Shown one piece after another: positions 1 through 6,706 of a stretch of 14,951 bases of DNA. Source of the DNA: JAQSWP01 sp040255215 (GTDB lineage: Bacteria; Pseudomonadota; Alphaproteobacteria; Reyranellales; JAQSWP01). The stretch lies in NCBI GenBank assembly GCA_040255215.1, contig JBDZUM010000108.1, positions 1 through 14,951 on the forward strand, in the 5' to 3' direction. A program made the translations under genes and the position numbers. Position 1 is the stretch's first letter. Each line of letters starts with the position of its first letter. The notes beneath the pieces were generated by a model. It did no database searches. It was not told the DNA's origin and saw only the letters and a list, made by a program, of their open reading frames with translations.

Positions 1-110
1 GCACCGTCGAAGGCCGCGTACGCCACGCGCCGGTCGCCTTCGACGATCGCCGCCGCCCGAGGTTTCCGTCGCGCCCAGCGCGAGATGGCATCGGCGACGT
101 TGAGCGACAT
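1..110 (-). CDS. Adenylate-forming (AMP-binding) enzyme, N-terminal fragment cut by the window edge
   Basis: Read leftward from an ATG at 110-108, the frame stays open to the window edge and gives about 36 residues beginning MSLNVADAISRWARRKP. This N-terminus aligns without gaps, over about 34 residues, with the start of the adenylate-forming ligase at 5204 (N-x-A-D, then P, then an AAxxD segment), and it is typical of acyl-CoA synthetase/AMP-ligase N-termini. It is therefore probably a second, paralogous adenylating enzyme of the same cluster. An in-frame upstream ATG at 161-159 (MPLSEKLDHDD...) is an alternative start; neither start has a strong Shine-Dalgarno. The 110 start is preferred because it matches the paralogue. 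No catalytic motif lies in the visible part, so function rests on the N-terminal similarity only. The gene follows the cyanophycin-synthetase-like gene on the same strand after a gap of about 270 bases. Confidence 0.6.
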   Translation of the reverse strand, partial: MSLNVADAISRWARRKPRAAAIVEGDRRVAYAAFDG

Positions 111-384
111 GCCAGAGGCCCATCGCCGATCGTCATGGTCCAACTTTTCGCTTAAAGGCATGGTCGTTGGTCGAACCGATCGCGGATGGTCCAAATAGGC
201 GTTGCGGGCTCGCGCGTCGCGACCAGCCACGCCGTTATCGTCGCCGTCAACGGCGAACGAGATTTCGACAATAATTCAAAGGCGACGTGAATCCTACGTC
301 GTCGACGATTTTAGAAGCAAAGTAGATGCGCGATGATTTCACAATGAAACTCTTCGTCGTAAATCCGAGCCATCGGCGGCGCGA
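111..384. other. Intergenic region between the CphA-like gene and the partial AMP ligase
   Basis: About 270 bases with no convincing gene. It is more AT-rich than its surroundings (around 265-350). It holds an imperfect tandem repeat (126-143 and 176-194), an inverted repeat CGACGT-N7-ACGTCG at 283-301 and another, TTTCA-CAA-TGAAA, at 337-349. These fit a regulatory leader or promoter region for the leftward AMP-ligase gene. Two tiny leftward open frames occur here but lack ribosome-binding sites. Confidence 0.5.
126..194. repeat. Imperfect tandem pair of about 18-bp direct repeats upstream of the leftward AMP ligase
   Basis: Copy one spans 126-143 and reads CCGATCG, TC, ATGGTCCAA. Copy two spans 176-194 and reads CCGATCG, CGG, ATGGTCCAA. 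The 9-base cores are identical and begin 51 bases apart, about five helical turns. If the AMP ligase starts at 110, both copies lie in its leader, which is what a pair of regulator binding sites would look like. If it starts at 161, copy one is within the coding region. No regulator gene is visible in the window. Confidence 0.45.
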
Positions 385-2520
385 TCATCGCGTCTTCGGT
401 CTGGTTTCGCCGGAGGTTTCGGTCAGCGTCCCTGCATCGATGCCGAGGGCGATGCCTGCGCCGAACACCATAAGGCGGATTCGGCAGGCTTCGCGATCCG
501 CCGTCGCATCGCCCGTCGAGGGGAGCTCTATCGACACGAGCGGCCTCGATCCAGAACCGTCATCGATGGCGATCGAGCATTTCTCGCCGTGGCGCCTTGC
601 AGTGAGAATCGGATCGCCGGGTCGGCGCAGCGACGTTTGCGCGCCCCCGGGCGTCGAGTCCATCCACATGATCCGCCCTTCCGGCATGTCAGCAACGGCC
701 AGCGCGGCCCTGCTGTCTTCGACATCAATGACGACGGCCTCGTCGACGGTGGCGCAAAGCAACCTCGCCGTCTCACTGGCGTCCACGCTCATGCCTGAGG
801 CGGGCGCGACGTCGTCCGCCATCAAAAACACGCCGACCTTGCAGCGCTCGAGCGCCAGCCCGTCCTGAACAATCGCCGCCTCGGTCGCCTGCAGGATGGC
901 CGCTGTCGGGCGCGGATGGCGGAGAATTGTCCGCCCGCGATCGACTTCGCCGATGCCCTCGCGTCGGATTGAACGGCCGGCGACTTCGAGGCGGCCGCCC
1001 GTCGCGATGCCGACCCGATGGCCGGCACGCGACAGCAGGCTTTCGATTCCCGCCGCGATCGCCTCGGCGCCCCGCTGGCCCAGCAGAACGACCGTATCGA
1101 TCCGCCCCGTCTCCCCGCCGGGAAAAAGCGCCTGCAGCAGCATCGGATAGGCCGGGATTCCAGCCCGCTGCGTTCCGGCCATGGCCGGCATCGGGTTGAC
1201 TTCGGTAAAGGCCCCGCCGGTCTCGTGGAACGGACGGGAAATATCCGTCGTGATGTAGTCGACGCCGGCGACGTCGAGGCCGACCGCTTCCGTGGCAAGG
1301 AGCGCCGCATCGATATTCTCCGGGTGCGTCCCTGCCGTGACGTTCTCCAGCATGTGGTCAGGCTTGTTGCGCCACCACGCTCGCAACACGATGCGCTCGC
1401 CGGCAGGCAACTCGTCGTCCAATACGTATCCGGCTGCCCGGATCCGATCCACCACCTCCTCGTCGAGGATGATCTTGCGTCTTGCAATGGTCGCCGTGCC
1501 GACAGGTTCCGCTTCGAGGAGCTGGCGCACGGTCGATGTGCCGTCGCCTTCGATGATCGGCGGCGTCGTGCGCACCACGCCAATCAGGCGCCCGCGGATG
1601 AAGGTGAAGCGGTGATCGAAGCCGGCAAGATGCTGCTCGACCTGCAGCGGGCCATGCACACGGCTGCTGCGATAGGCCTCGCGCAGCTCGGTTTCGCCGG
1701 CGATGCCGATATGGACCCCGACCCCCATGTCCATGCCCACCGGCTTGATAACGACCGGATACCCGAGCCGGCGCCCGACGGCCACGGCCTGTTCCTCCGT
1801 TTCCACGCTGCCCTGGCGCGGGACGGGAAGTCCCAGTTCGTGCAGCAGATGCGCGCCGAGCGGCTTGAAGGACGAAAGCCGATAGGCGGTGTCGCCGGTC
1901 TCGTCGGTGAGCGAATTGCGGAATCGCTGCCGCATGTGTCCCTGGCCGAGCTGGACGACGGGTATGTTCTGCGCCAGCCGGAACCAGGGAATGCCGCGCC
2001 GGTCGGCCTCGAGCAGCAGCAGCCGCGTTTCGATGGTCGGCACCAAATTCGTCGCCGCAGTCCTGAATTCCTCGATCGACGCGGCAAGGGATCCTTCGAA
2101 GTCAGCACTGCCTGAAAGCGCAGCGTCGCAGATCCCGACGGCATGATCGCCGGCGAGCATTCCAAGGCGCGAATGGCGGCATTCGTAGGCGACGACCAGG
2201 CGACCGGTCTGCGCCTCTCTCGTTGCGCGCGATTGCCAGGCGCTGCAGACGAATTGTCGTTGCAGCACCAGCGCCAGCTCGGCCATGAACGCGCCGACGC
2301 TTGAAGCGTTCGACCGTCCGGTCGGCATCGGCGTCATTCTTGCCGGCGTGAACGGATTGTCGAGCGAAGCAATGGCCTTGTTGACGGCGCTCACGGCCTT
2401 GTTCAGTCGCGATGGATCGATATCCCCCGTATCGCTGCCCAGGTCGACGACGAGGCTGATCGCGGGCACGGGCAGAAGGCAGTTCGCTCCCTGATATGTC
2501 CGCCTGTCGACGATTCTCAT
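385..2520 (-). CDS. Cyanophycin-synthetase-like ATP-grasp ligase with a degenerate, truncated Mur-ligase module
   Basis: The 711-residue product resembles CphA: an N-terminal CphA-type domain (about 1-190), then an ATP-grasp domain (about 217-468) with the nucleotide-contact lysine in YPVVIKP (about 255-260), a VEQ segment near 294 and the metal-site pattern FTEVNPMP (about 438-445). In CphA the ATP-grasp half adds Asp and the following Mur half adds Arg to a poly-Asp backbone. Here the Mur central domain is still alignable (ILQATEAAIVQDGL, ERCKVGVFL), but the expected GTNGKTT P-loop reads LGQRGAEAI (480-488). The N-SEDHLG segment and carbamylated-lysine region are also replaced, and the Mur C-terminal domain is absent (711 residues against roughly 870-900 in CphA). 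It should be an ATP-grasp amide ligase, but not a cyanophycin synthetase. The ATG at 2520 is chosen over TTG 2535 because MRIVDRRTYQGAN matches CphA starts. It is transcribed divergently from the ABC operon. Confidence 0.85.
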   Translation of the reverse strand: MRIVDRRTYQGANCLLPVPAISLVVDLGSDTGDIDPSRLNKAVSAVNKAIASLDNPFTPARMTPMPTGRSNASSVGAFMAELALVLQRQFVCSAWQSRATREAQTGRLVVAYECRHSRLGMLAGDHAVGICDAALSGSADFEGSLAASIEEFRTAATNLVPTIETRLLLLEADRRGIPWFRLAQNIPVVQLGQGHMRQRFRNSLTDETGDTAYRLSSFKPLGAHLLHELGLPVPRQGSVETEEQAVAVGRRLGYPVVIKPVGMDMGVGVHIGIAGETELREAYRSSRVHGPLQVEQHLAGFDHRFTFIRGRLIGVVRTTPPIIEGDGTSTVRQLLEAEPVGTATIARRKIILDEEVVDRIRAAGYVLDDELPAGERIVLRAWWRNKPDHMLENVTAGTHPENIDAALLATEAVGLDVAGVDYITTDISRPFHETGGAFTEVNPMPAMAGTQRAGIPAYPMLLQALFPGGETGRIDTVVLLGQRGAEAIAAGIESLLSRAGHRVGIATGGRLEVAGRSIRREGIGEVDRGRTILRHPRPTAAILQATEAAIVQDGLALERCKVGVFLMADDVAPASGMSVDASETARLLCATVDEAVVIDVEDSRAALAVADMPEGRIMWMDSTPGGAQTSLRRPGDPILTARRHGEKCSIAIDDGSGSRPLVSIELPSTGDATADREACRIRLMVFGAGIALGIDAGTLTETSGETRPKTR

Positions 2521-2722
2521 GTGCTCGTGCCCCAACGCCGTCGGCAGTCACGATAGTCCGGCGACGCCCTAGCGCGCCACGAAAGGATCGCCGCGGGCGA
2601 CGACGGCCGCATCGCGACAGAGTTGCAAGAAGCCATCGATGATCGCGCCTGCACGATCGCTACCCCGTGTTGCGCTGGCGGATGAATGTGAATTACACAA
2701 CCAGCATCATTCGGGGGTCGAC
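2521..2722. promoter_or_regulatory. Divergent intergenic regulatory region with near-palindrome TGTGAATTACACA
   Basis: This stretch of about 200 bases separates the leftward CphA-like gene from the rightward ABC operon and must hold both promoters. A 13-base near-palindrome, TGTG-AATTA-CACA (2687-2699, five of six pairs matching), sits 23 bases before the binding-protein ATG. A second short inverted repeat, GATCG-N8-CGATC, is at 2641-2658. A strong Shine-Dalgarno GGGGGT (2713-2718) precedes ATG 2723. I found no convincing -35/-10 pair; TTGCGC at 2670 with TACACA at 2694 is a weak possibility that would overlap the palindrome. Confidence 0.45.
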
Positions 2723-3736
2723 ATGGGATCGCACGCAAACAATCGCAGCCTGATATCGCGTCGCGGCGCTCTCGGAGCCGGCATGGCGCTCGGCCTGACG
2801 GCCGTCATGCGACCGACGAGAGCGCGCGCTGCCGAGAAATGGCGACATGGCATCGTTCAGGCAAAGGGCGATTCCGGCTTCATCTTCATGGCGCGGGACA
2901 AGGGCTTCCTCGAACGCCGCGGCATCGCCGTAGAGTTTCTCGAATTCAAGGGCGGCAAGGACGTCGCCCGCGCGCTTCTGGCGGGCGAACTCGACAGCGC
3001 CGATCTGCAGGCCGTCGAAACCCTGCAGGCGGCGGAAAAAGGCGCCGAGTTGCGCTTCGTCGGCTCCACCATAATCGGTTACCCCTACGCACTCTATGTA
3101 AGGCCCGACATCGGCGAATGGGCGCAACTCGCCGACAAGAAGTTCGGCATCTCGGCGCCCGGCTCGACGCCGCACGTAATGGCGCTGGCGATGCTGCGCG
3201 CGCGCGGCATCGACGCCAGCAAGGTCCAGTTCATGAACGCCGGCGGCAGCGCCAGCCGCATCAAGGCGCTGGCGGCCGGCCGGCTCGATGCGGTTCCGGC
3301 CTCCAGCGAGTTCATGCCGATGGCCGAAGAGCTTGGCGTCAAGGTCATGATCCATTCGCGCGACATCGTTCCGGAGTTTCCCCGCTTCTTCGTCGTCGCC
3401 AGCCAGGCGACGCTGCGCGAACGATCCGACGCGGCGATCCGTTTCCTCGCCGGTTACATGGAAGGGCTGCGCTACTGCGCCGACAATCGCGACGCGACGA
3501 TCGCCCTGTCGTCGAAGATCGACGGCGGATCGGAAGGCGAGCGCTACGCCTCGATATACGACGAGGTCGTCGGCGGCAAACTGCTCTCCCTCAACATGGA
3601 AATTCCCGCCGACCGGATCGTCTGGGTGCGCGATCTGATGGTCGAGCTCGGCGAACTCGGCACGCGCGTGCCCGTCGAGCCGCTGGTGGACGGCAGCTAT
3701 CGCGACGCCGCGCTGAAGCTCGCCGGCCGACGCTGA
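2723..3736 (+). CDS. ABC transporter substrate-binding protein, NMT1/SsuA/TauA-like, Tat-type signal
   Basis: The 337-residue product resembles periplasmic binding proteins of the nitrate/sulfonate/taurine and NMT1/THI5 (pyrimidine) group. It has the pattern DKGFLERRGIAVEF near the mature N-terminus, a switch to FGISAPGSTPH with ARGIDASKV, and the RIKALAAGRLDAV segment. The N-terminus carries a twin-arginine-like signal (SRRGALGAG, RR at 13-14), a hydrophobic stretch and a probable cleavage after ARA (residue 36), so export of a folded protein is likely. The ATG at 2723 is preferred over an in-frame ATG at 2639 because it has the GGGGGT ribosome site and puts the signal at the N-terminus. It is first gene of a five-gene operon; the ATPase follows 17 bases later. 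The substrate cannot be read from the sequence; adjoining ligase and oxygenase genes suggest it feeds a dedicated pathway. Confidence 0.85.
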   Translation: MGSHANNRSLISRRGALGAGMALGLTAVMRPTRARAAEKWRHGIVQAKGDSGFIFMARDKGFLERRGIAVEFLEFKGGKDVARALLAGELDSADLQAVETLQAAEKGAELRFVGSTIIGYPYALYVRPDIGEWAQLADKKFGISAPGSTPHVMALAMLRARGIDASKVQFMNAGGSASRIKALAAGRLDAVPASSEFMPMAEELGVKVMIHSRDIVPEFPRFFVVASQATLRERSDAAIRFLAGYMEGLRYCADNRDATIALSSKIDGGSEGERYASIYDEVVGGKLLSLNMEIPADRIVWVRDLMVELGELGTRVPVEPLVDGSYRDAALKLAGRR

Positions 3737-3753
3737 AGCGAACGGGACGGATC

Positions 3754-4419
3754 ATGACAGCAATGGCGGGATCGAGCGCCCGGGCGGCGCTGCGTGTGCG
3801 CAATCTCGCCATGCACTATCCTCTGCCCGATGGCTCGCGCAGGTCGGCGCTGAGCGGACTTTCCTTCGACGTCGAGCCTGGAGATTTCATAGCGGTGATC
3901 GGCCAGAGCGGTTGCGGCAAGACNNNNNNNNNNNNNNNNNNNNNNNNNNNNNNNNNNNNNNNNNNNNNNNNNNNNNNNNNNNNNNNNNNNNNNNNNNNNN
4001 NNNNNNNNNNNNNNNNNNNNNNNGGCGATCTGCGGCCGCATCAGCTCTCCGGCGGCATGCGCCAGCGGGTCGGCCTGGCGCGCGCCCTGGCAACCGATCC
4101 CGACATCCTGCTGATGGACGAACCCTTCGGCGCTCTCGATGCCTGCACGCGCGGCGACCTGCAGGTCGAGCTCAACCGGCTGCACGAGGAATCGGGCAAG
4201 ACGGTGATATTCGTGACGCACGACGTCGACGAGGCCGCCGCTCTCGCGGATCGGATCGTGGTGCTGAGCCCGTCGGGAACAATGGCATGCAGCATCGACA
4301 CGCGCTTGCCGCGCCCGCGCGGCGATCTCGAGCGTCTGCGCGCGACGGCGGCGTTCGCCGAAATCCGTCTCCGCACTTCGCGAATGCTGCGGCCGGCGAT
4401 GGCCGCGAGCCAGAATTGA
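3754..4419 (+). CDS. ABC transporter ATP-binding protein, SsuB/TauB-like, interrupted by an assembly gap
   Basis: This is the nucleotide-binding subunit that should energise import through the following permease. Visible motifs are Walker A GQSGCGKT (residues 50-57), the signature LSGGMRQRV, Walker B ILLMDEP, the D-loop FGALDA and the switch histidine in VTHDVDEA, then the short C-terminal tail with RPR typical of SsuB/TauB relatives. Positions 3924-4023 are 100 Ns, which hide the Q-loop. Walker A to signature is about 40 codons as drawn, while the family usually has 80-90, so the true gap is probably some 120-150 bases longer than shown and the 221-residue length is artificial. The frame happens to be kept across the Ns. 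The start ATG 3754 follows a GGGACGG ribosome site and lies 17 bases after the binding-protein stop. Confidence 0.88.
   Translation: MTAMAGSSARAALRVRNLAMHYPLPDGSRRSALSGLSFDVEPGDFIAVIGQSGCGKXXXXXXXXXXXXXXXXXXXXXXXXXXXXXXXXXXGDLRPHQLSGGMRQRVGLARALATDPDILLMDEPFGALDACTRGDLQVELNRLHEESGKTVIFVTHDVDEAAALADRIVVLSPSGTMACSIDTRLPRPRGDLERLRATAAFAEIRLRTSRMLRPAMAASQN
3924..4023. other. Assembly gap (100 N placeholder)
   Basis: Exactly 100 Ns lie inside the ABC ATPase gene between Walker A and the signature motif. A round 100 usually marks a gap of unknown size. Family spacing suggests roughly 220-250 bases are really missing here. Confidence 0.97.
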
Positions 4420-4427
4420 ATCCGTCG

Positions 4428-5192
4428 ATGGTCTCGCTCCTGAAGCGCTGGCGTCTGCCCCTGCTCTCCTTCGCCATCGCCATGGTGCTGTGGGAGATCG
4501 TCGGCCGTGGCGGCAATCCGCTGATGTCTTCCTATCCGTCGGCGGTCGCTGCGGCCTTCGCCAGCGACATCGCCAACGGCCAGTTGCTGCGCGCGATCGG
4601 CCAGAGCCTGCCCTCGCTGCTGCTGGGCTACGCGATCGCCGTGGCGATCGGCATTCCCCTCGGCATTCTGCTGGGGCGCTCCCGTCGCGCCGAAGCCATG
4701 CTGGGATTCTATTTCATGGCGCTCGACGCCTCTCCCATCATCGCTTTCGTGCCGCTGTTCATCCTCTGGTTCGGTCTGGGCGTGACGGTGAAGGTCGCCA
4801 TGGTCGCCGTTTTCTGCGTCACGCCGGTGGTGATCAATTCCTGGCGCGGCGTGCGGGGCGTTCCCGCGACGCTGATCGACGTCGGCAACAGCTTTGGCGC
4901 CAGCAAGTCGCAGATCGCGCTGAAGATCGTGCTTCCGGCTTCCCTGCCCTCGATCCTGACCGGTCTGCGCCTCGCCATCGGCCGCGCCATCATCGCGACC
5001 GCGGTGGCGGAAATCTTCACGGCGCTGTCCGGACTGGGCGGCCTGCTGCTGCGACGCTCTGAAAGCTACGACACCGCCGGATCGCTCGTGCCCGCACTGG
5101 TGCTGATGGCCATGGGCATTCTGTTCACCGGACTGCTGGCGCTGATCGAACGCCGCCTTCTGTCCTGGTTCTATGACCAGGCCGACCGCTAG
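4428..5192 (+). CDS. ABC transporter permease, SsuC/TauC-like
   Basis: The 254-residue, strongly hydrophobic product has about six predicted membrane segments and belongs to the binding-protein-dependent inner-membrane permease family. The cytoplasmic EAA-type coupling loop is visible at about 152-172 (NSFGASKSQIALKIVLP), followed by the characteristic LPSILTGLRLAIG segment. It forms the channel partner of the upstream ATPase and binding protein. The start at ATG 4428 lies 8 bases after the ATPase stop; an in-frame TTG at 4416 is an alternative, and neither has a strong ribosome site, so translational coupling is likely. The stop TAG (5190-5192) overlaps the ribosome site of the next gene, which ties transport to the downstream ligase. 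Confidence 0.88.
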   Translation: MVSLLKRWRLPLLSFAIAMVLWEIVGRGGNPLMSSYPSAVAAAFASDIANGQLLRAIGQSLPSLLLGYAIAVAIGIPLGILLGRSRRAEAMLGFYFMALDASPIIAFVPLFILWFGLGVTVKVAMVAVFCVTPVVINSWRGVRGVPATLIDVGNSFGASKSQIALKIVLPASLPSILTGLRLAIGRAIIATAVAEIFTALSGLGGLLLRRSESYDTAGSLVPALVLMAMGILFTGLLALIERRLLSWFYDQADR

Positions 5193-5203
5193 GGAGTCCG
5201 GGC

Positions 5204-6697
5204 TTGGAAGAAAACCTTGCCGATCTTCTCGCCGCGCGCGCCGCGGCAATGCCGCAGACCGTCGCCGTCATCCATCGCGATTTCTCGCTGACGCTGGCCG
5301 CTTTGGACCGCGCCGTGTGGAGCATGACGCGGAAGATCGACGAGGCGGGCCTCAAACCGGGCGATACGGTCGGTCTGGAGGTGAAGGATTCCCTGCTGCA
5401 TTTGATCGCGACCTTTGCAATGGCCCGTCGCGGCGTCGTCCAGCTCGCCGTTTCCACCGATGCTTCCGCGGCCAGCCAGAACGACGAACTCCTGCACAGG
5501 GTAGGCGCCACTACCGTATTGTCGGACCGGCAAAGCCACGGCGATCCGATCGTCCATCGTATAGCCATCGATCTCGAAGACGTGCTGGCCGGCGATGGCG
5601 ATCCCGATCCGACGCTGCGGGCGGACGGCGGCGATCGGCCGCTGCTGATCAAATCCTCGTCCGGCACGACCGGGAGACCGAAACTGATTGGCGCCAGCCA
5701 TGCCGGCATGATTGCGTCGATCGGGCGCGAGCGGGCGAGCGTCGGCTATCTGGTCGACGAACGCTACATGACTTCGGTCGCCCTGCAATTCGATGCGCCC
5801 AAGCGCCGCTACCTCGCCTGCATCGTATCGGGCTCGACTGCCGTCATGCCGCCCGCCCCCCTCTCTCTCGAGGGACTGCTGGACCTGTTCGATCGGCACG
5901 ATATCCGCCATTTCTCCTGCGTTCCGCGCCAGGCCGACGACATTGCCGCAGCACTGCCGCCAGGGCGGCAACGCCTGCCGAACATGCGGTGCTTCCGGCT
6001 CAGCGCGGCGCCCTCCGACGGGAGGCTGCTGGAATTGTTGCGCGAGCGGATCTGCTCGAATATCGCCATCAGCTACGGCTGCACCGAGCTTGGACCGATG
6101 ACCTTCGCCGGACCGCAGGTCACGGCACGGCGTTCGCAATCGGTCGGCCGGCCCATGCCCGGCATCGCCGTCGAGATCGTCTCGGCGAGCGGCCAACCAG
6201 TCCCGGCCGGCGGGACAGGCATCGTTCGCATTCGCGCCGAAGGCATGCCGGATCGCTATTTCGACGATCCGGAAGCGAGCGCACGGCACTTCGGGAACGG
6301 CTGGTTCCATCCCGGCGATCTTGGCGTCATGTCGGTCGACGGCGAACTGACCTTGATGGGCCGGGCCGACGACATGATGATCTTCGACGGCATCAATATC
6401 GCGCCGAAGGAGATAGAATTGGCGTTGCAGACCTATCCCGGCGTGCGGGAAGTCGCCGCCTTTCCTCTGCGCTCGCGCAAGTCGTACCAGATGCCGGCCG
6501 CCGCCGTGGTCCTCGAACAAGGCGCCGATCTGAACGAACTGATCCGCTTCGCCAAGGCGAAACTCGCCAGCCGTGCCCCTATTCTGATCATCGCGGTCAA
6601 CGACATGCCTCGCAACCAGGGCGGCAAGATCGTGAAACGCGTTCTGTCCGAACTCGCCGAGCAGCATATCGAAAGCACGACTGGGCGGCAGCTCTAG
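5204..6697 (+). CDS. Adenylate-forming ligase (acyl-CoA synthetase / stand-alone adenylation enzyme)
   Basis: The 497-residue product is an ANL-superfamily enzyme that activates a carboxylic acid as acyl-AMP and passes it to CoA, a carrier or an amine. Core motifs are present in order: SSSGTTGRPK (151-160), YGCTELGP (291-298), GWFHPGDLG (366-374), GRADDMMIFDG (386-396) and the C-terminal NQGGKIVK with the catalytic lysine near 475. There is no fused carrier or condensation domain. It starts with TTG at 5204; the choice is supported by AGGGAG at 5191-5196 with normal spacing, right after the permease stop at 5192. The next gene begins 9 bases after its stop. Substrate is unknown: the match could equally be a fatty or aromatic acyl-CoA ligase, or an amino-acid adenylase. 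Being co-transcribed with an importer suggests it acts on an imported acid. Confidence 0.88.
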   Translation: MEENLADLLAARAAAMPQTVAVIHRDFSLTLAALDRAVWSMTRKIDEAGLKPGDTVGLEVKDSLLHLIATFAMARRGVVQLAVSTDASAASQNDELLHRVGATTVLSDRQSHGDPIVHRIAIDLEDVLAGDGDPDPTLRADGGDRPLLIKSSSGTTGRPKLIGASHAGMIASIGRERASVGYLVDERYMTSVALQFDAPKRRYLACIVSGSTAVMPPAPLSLEGLLDLFDRHDIRHFSCVPRQADDIAAALPPGRQRLPNMRCFRLSAAPSDGRLLELLRERICSNIAISYGCTELGPMTFAGPQVTARRSQSVGRPMPGIAVEIVSASGQPVPAGGTGIVRIRAEGMPDRYFDDPEASARHFGNGWFHPGDLGVMSVDGELTLMGRADDMMIFDGINIAPKEIELALQTYPGVREVAAFPLRSRKSYQMPAAAVVLEQGADLNELIRFAKAKLASRAPILIIAVNDMPRNQGGKIVKRVLSELAEQHIESTTGRQL

Positions 6698-6706
6698 GGT
6701 CCTCGA

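Noticed and set aside
281..373. Tiny leftward open frames after the CphA-like stop (one of 20 residues at 311-373, one of about 31 starting with GTG)
   Set aside because: No ribosome site, no recognisable similarity and a length expected by chance.
1018..2115. A 365-residue rightward open frame antisense to the CphA-like gene
   Set aside because: High-GC shadow of a well-supported gene; low-complexity Arg/Gln/Ala-rich product with no domain.
385..2535. Annotating the leftward 711-residue protein as a genuine cyanophycin synthetase starting at TTG 2535
   Set aside because: The Mur P-loop and C-terminal domain are missing, and the ATG at 2520 gives the family-like N-terminus.
2839..3753. N-terminal extension of the ABC ATPase frame
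   Set aside because: It is an Arg-rich shadow of the binding-protein gene; the real start is ATG 3754 with a good ribosome site.
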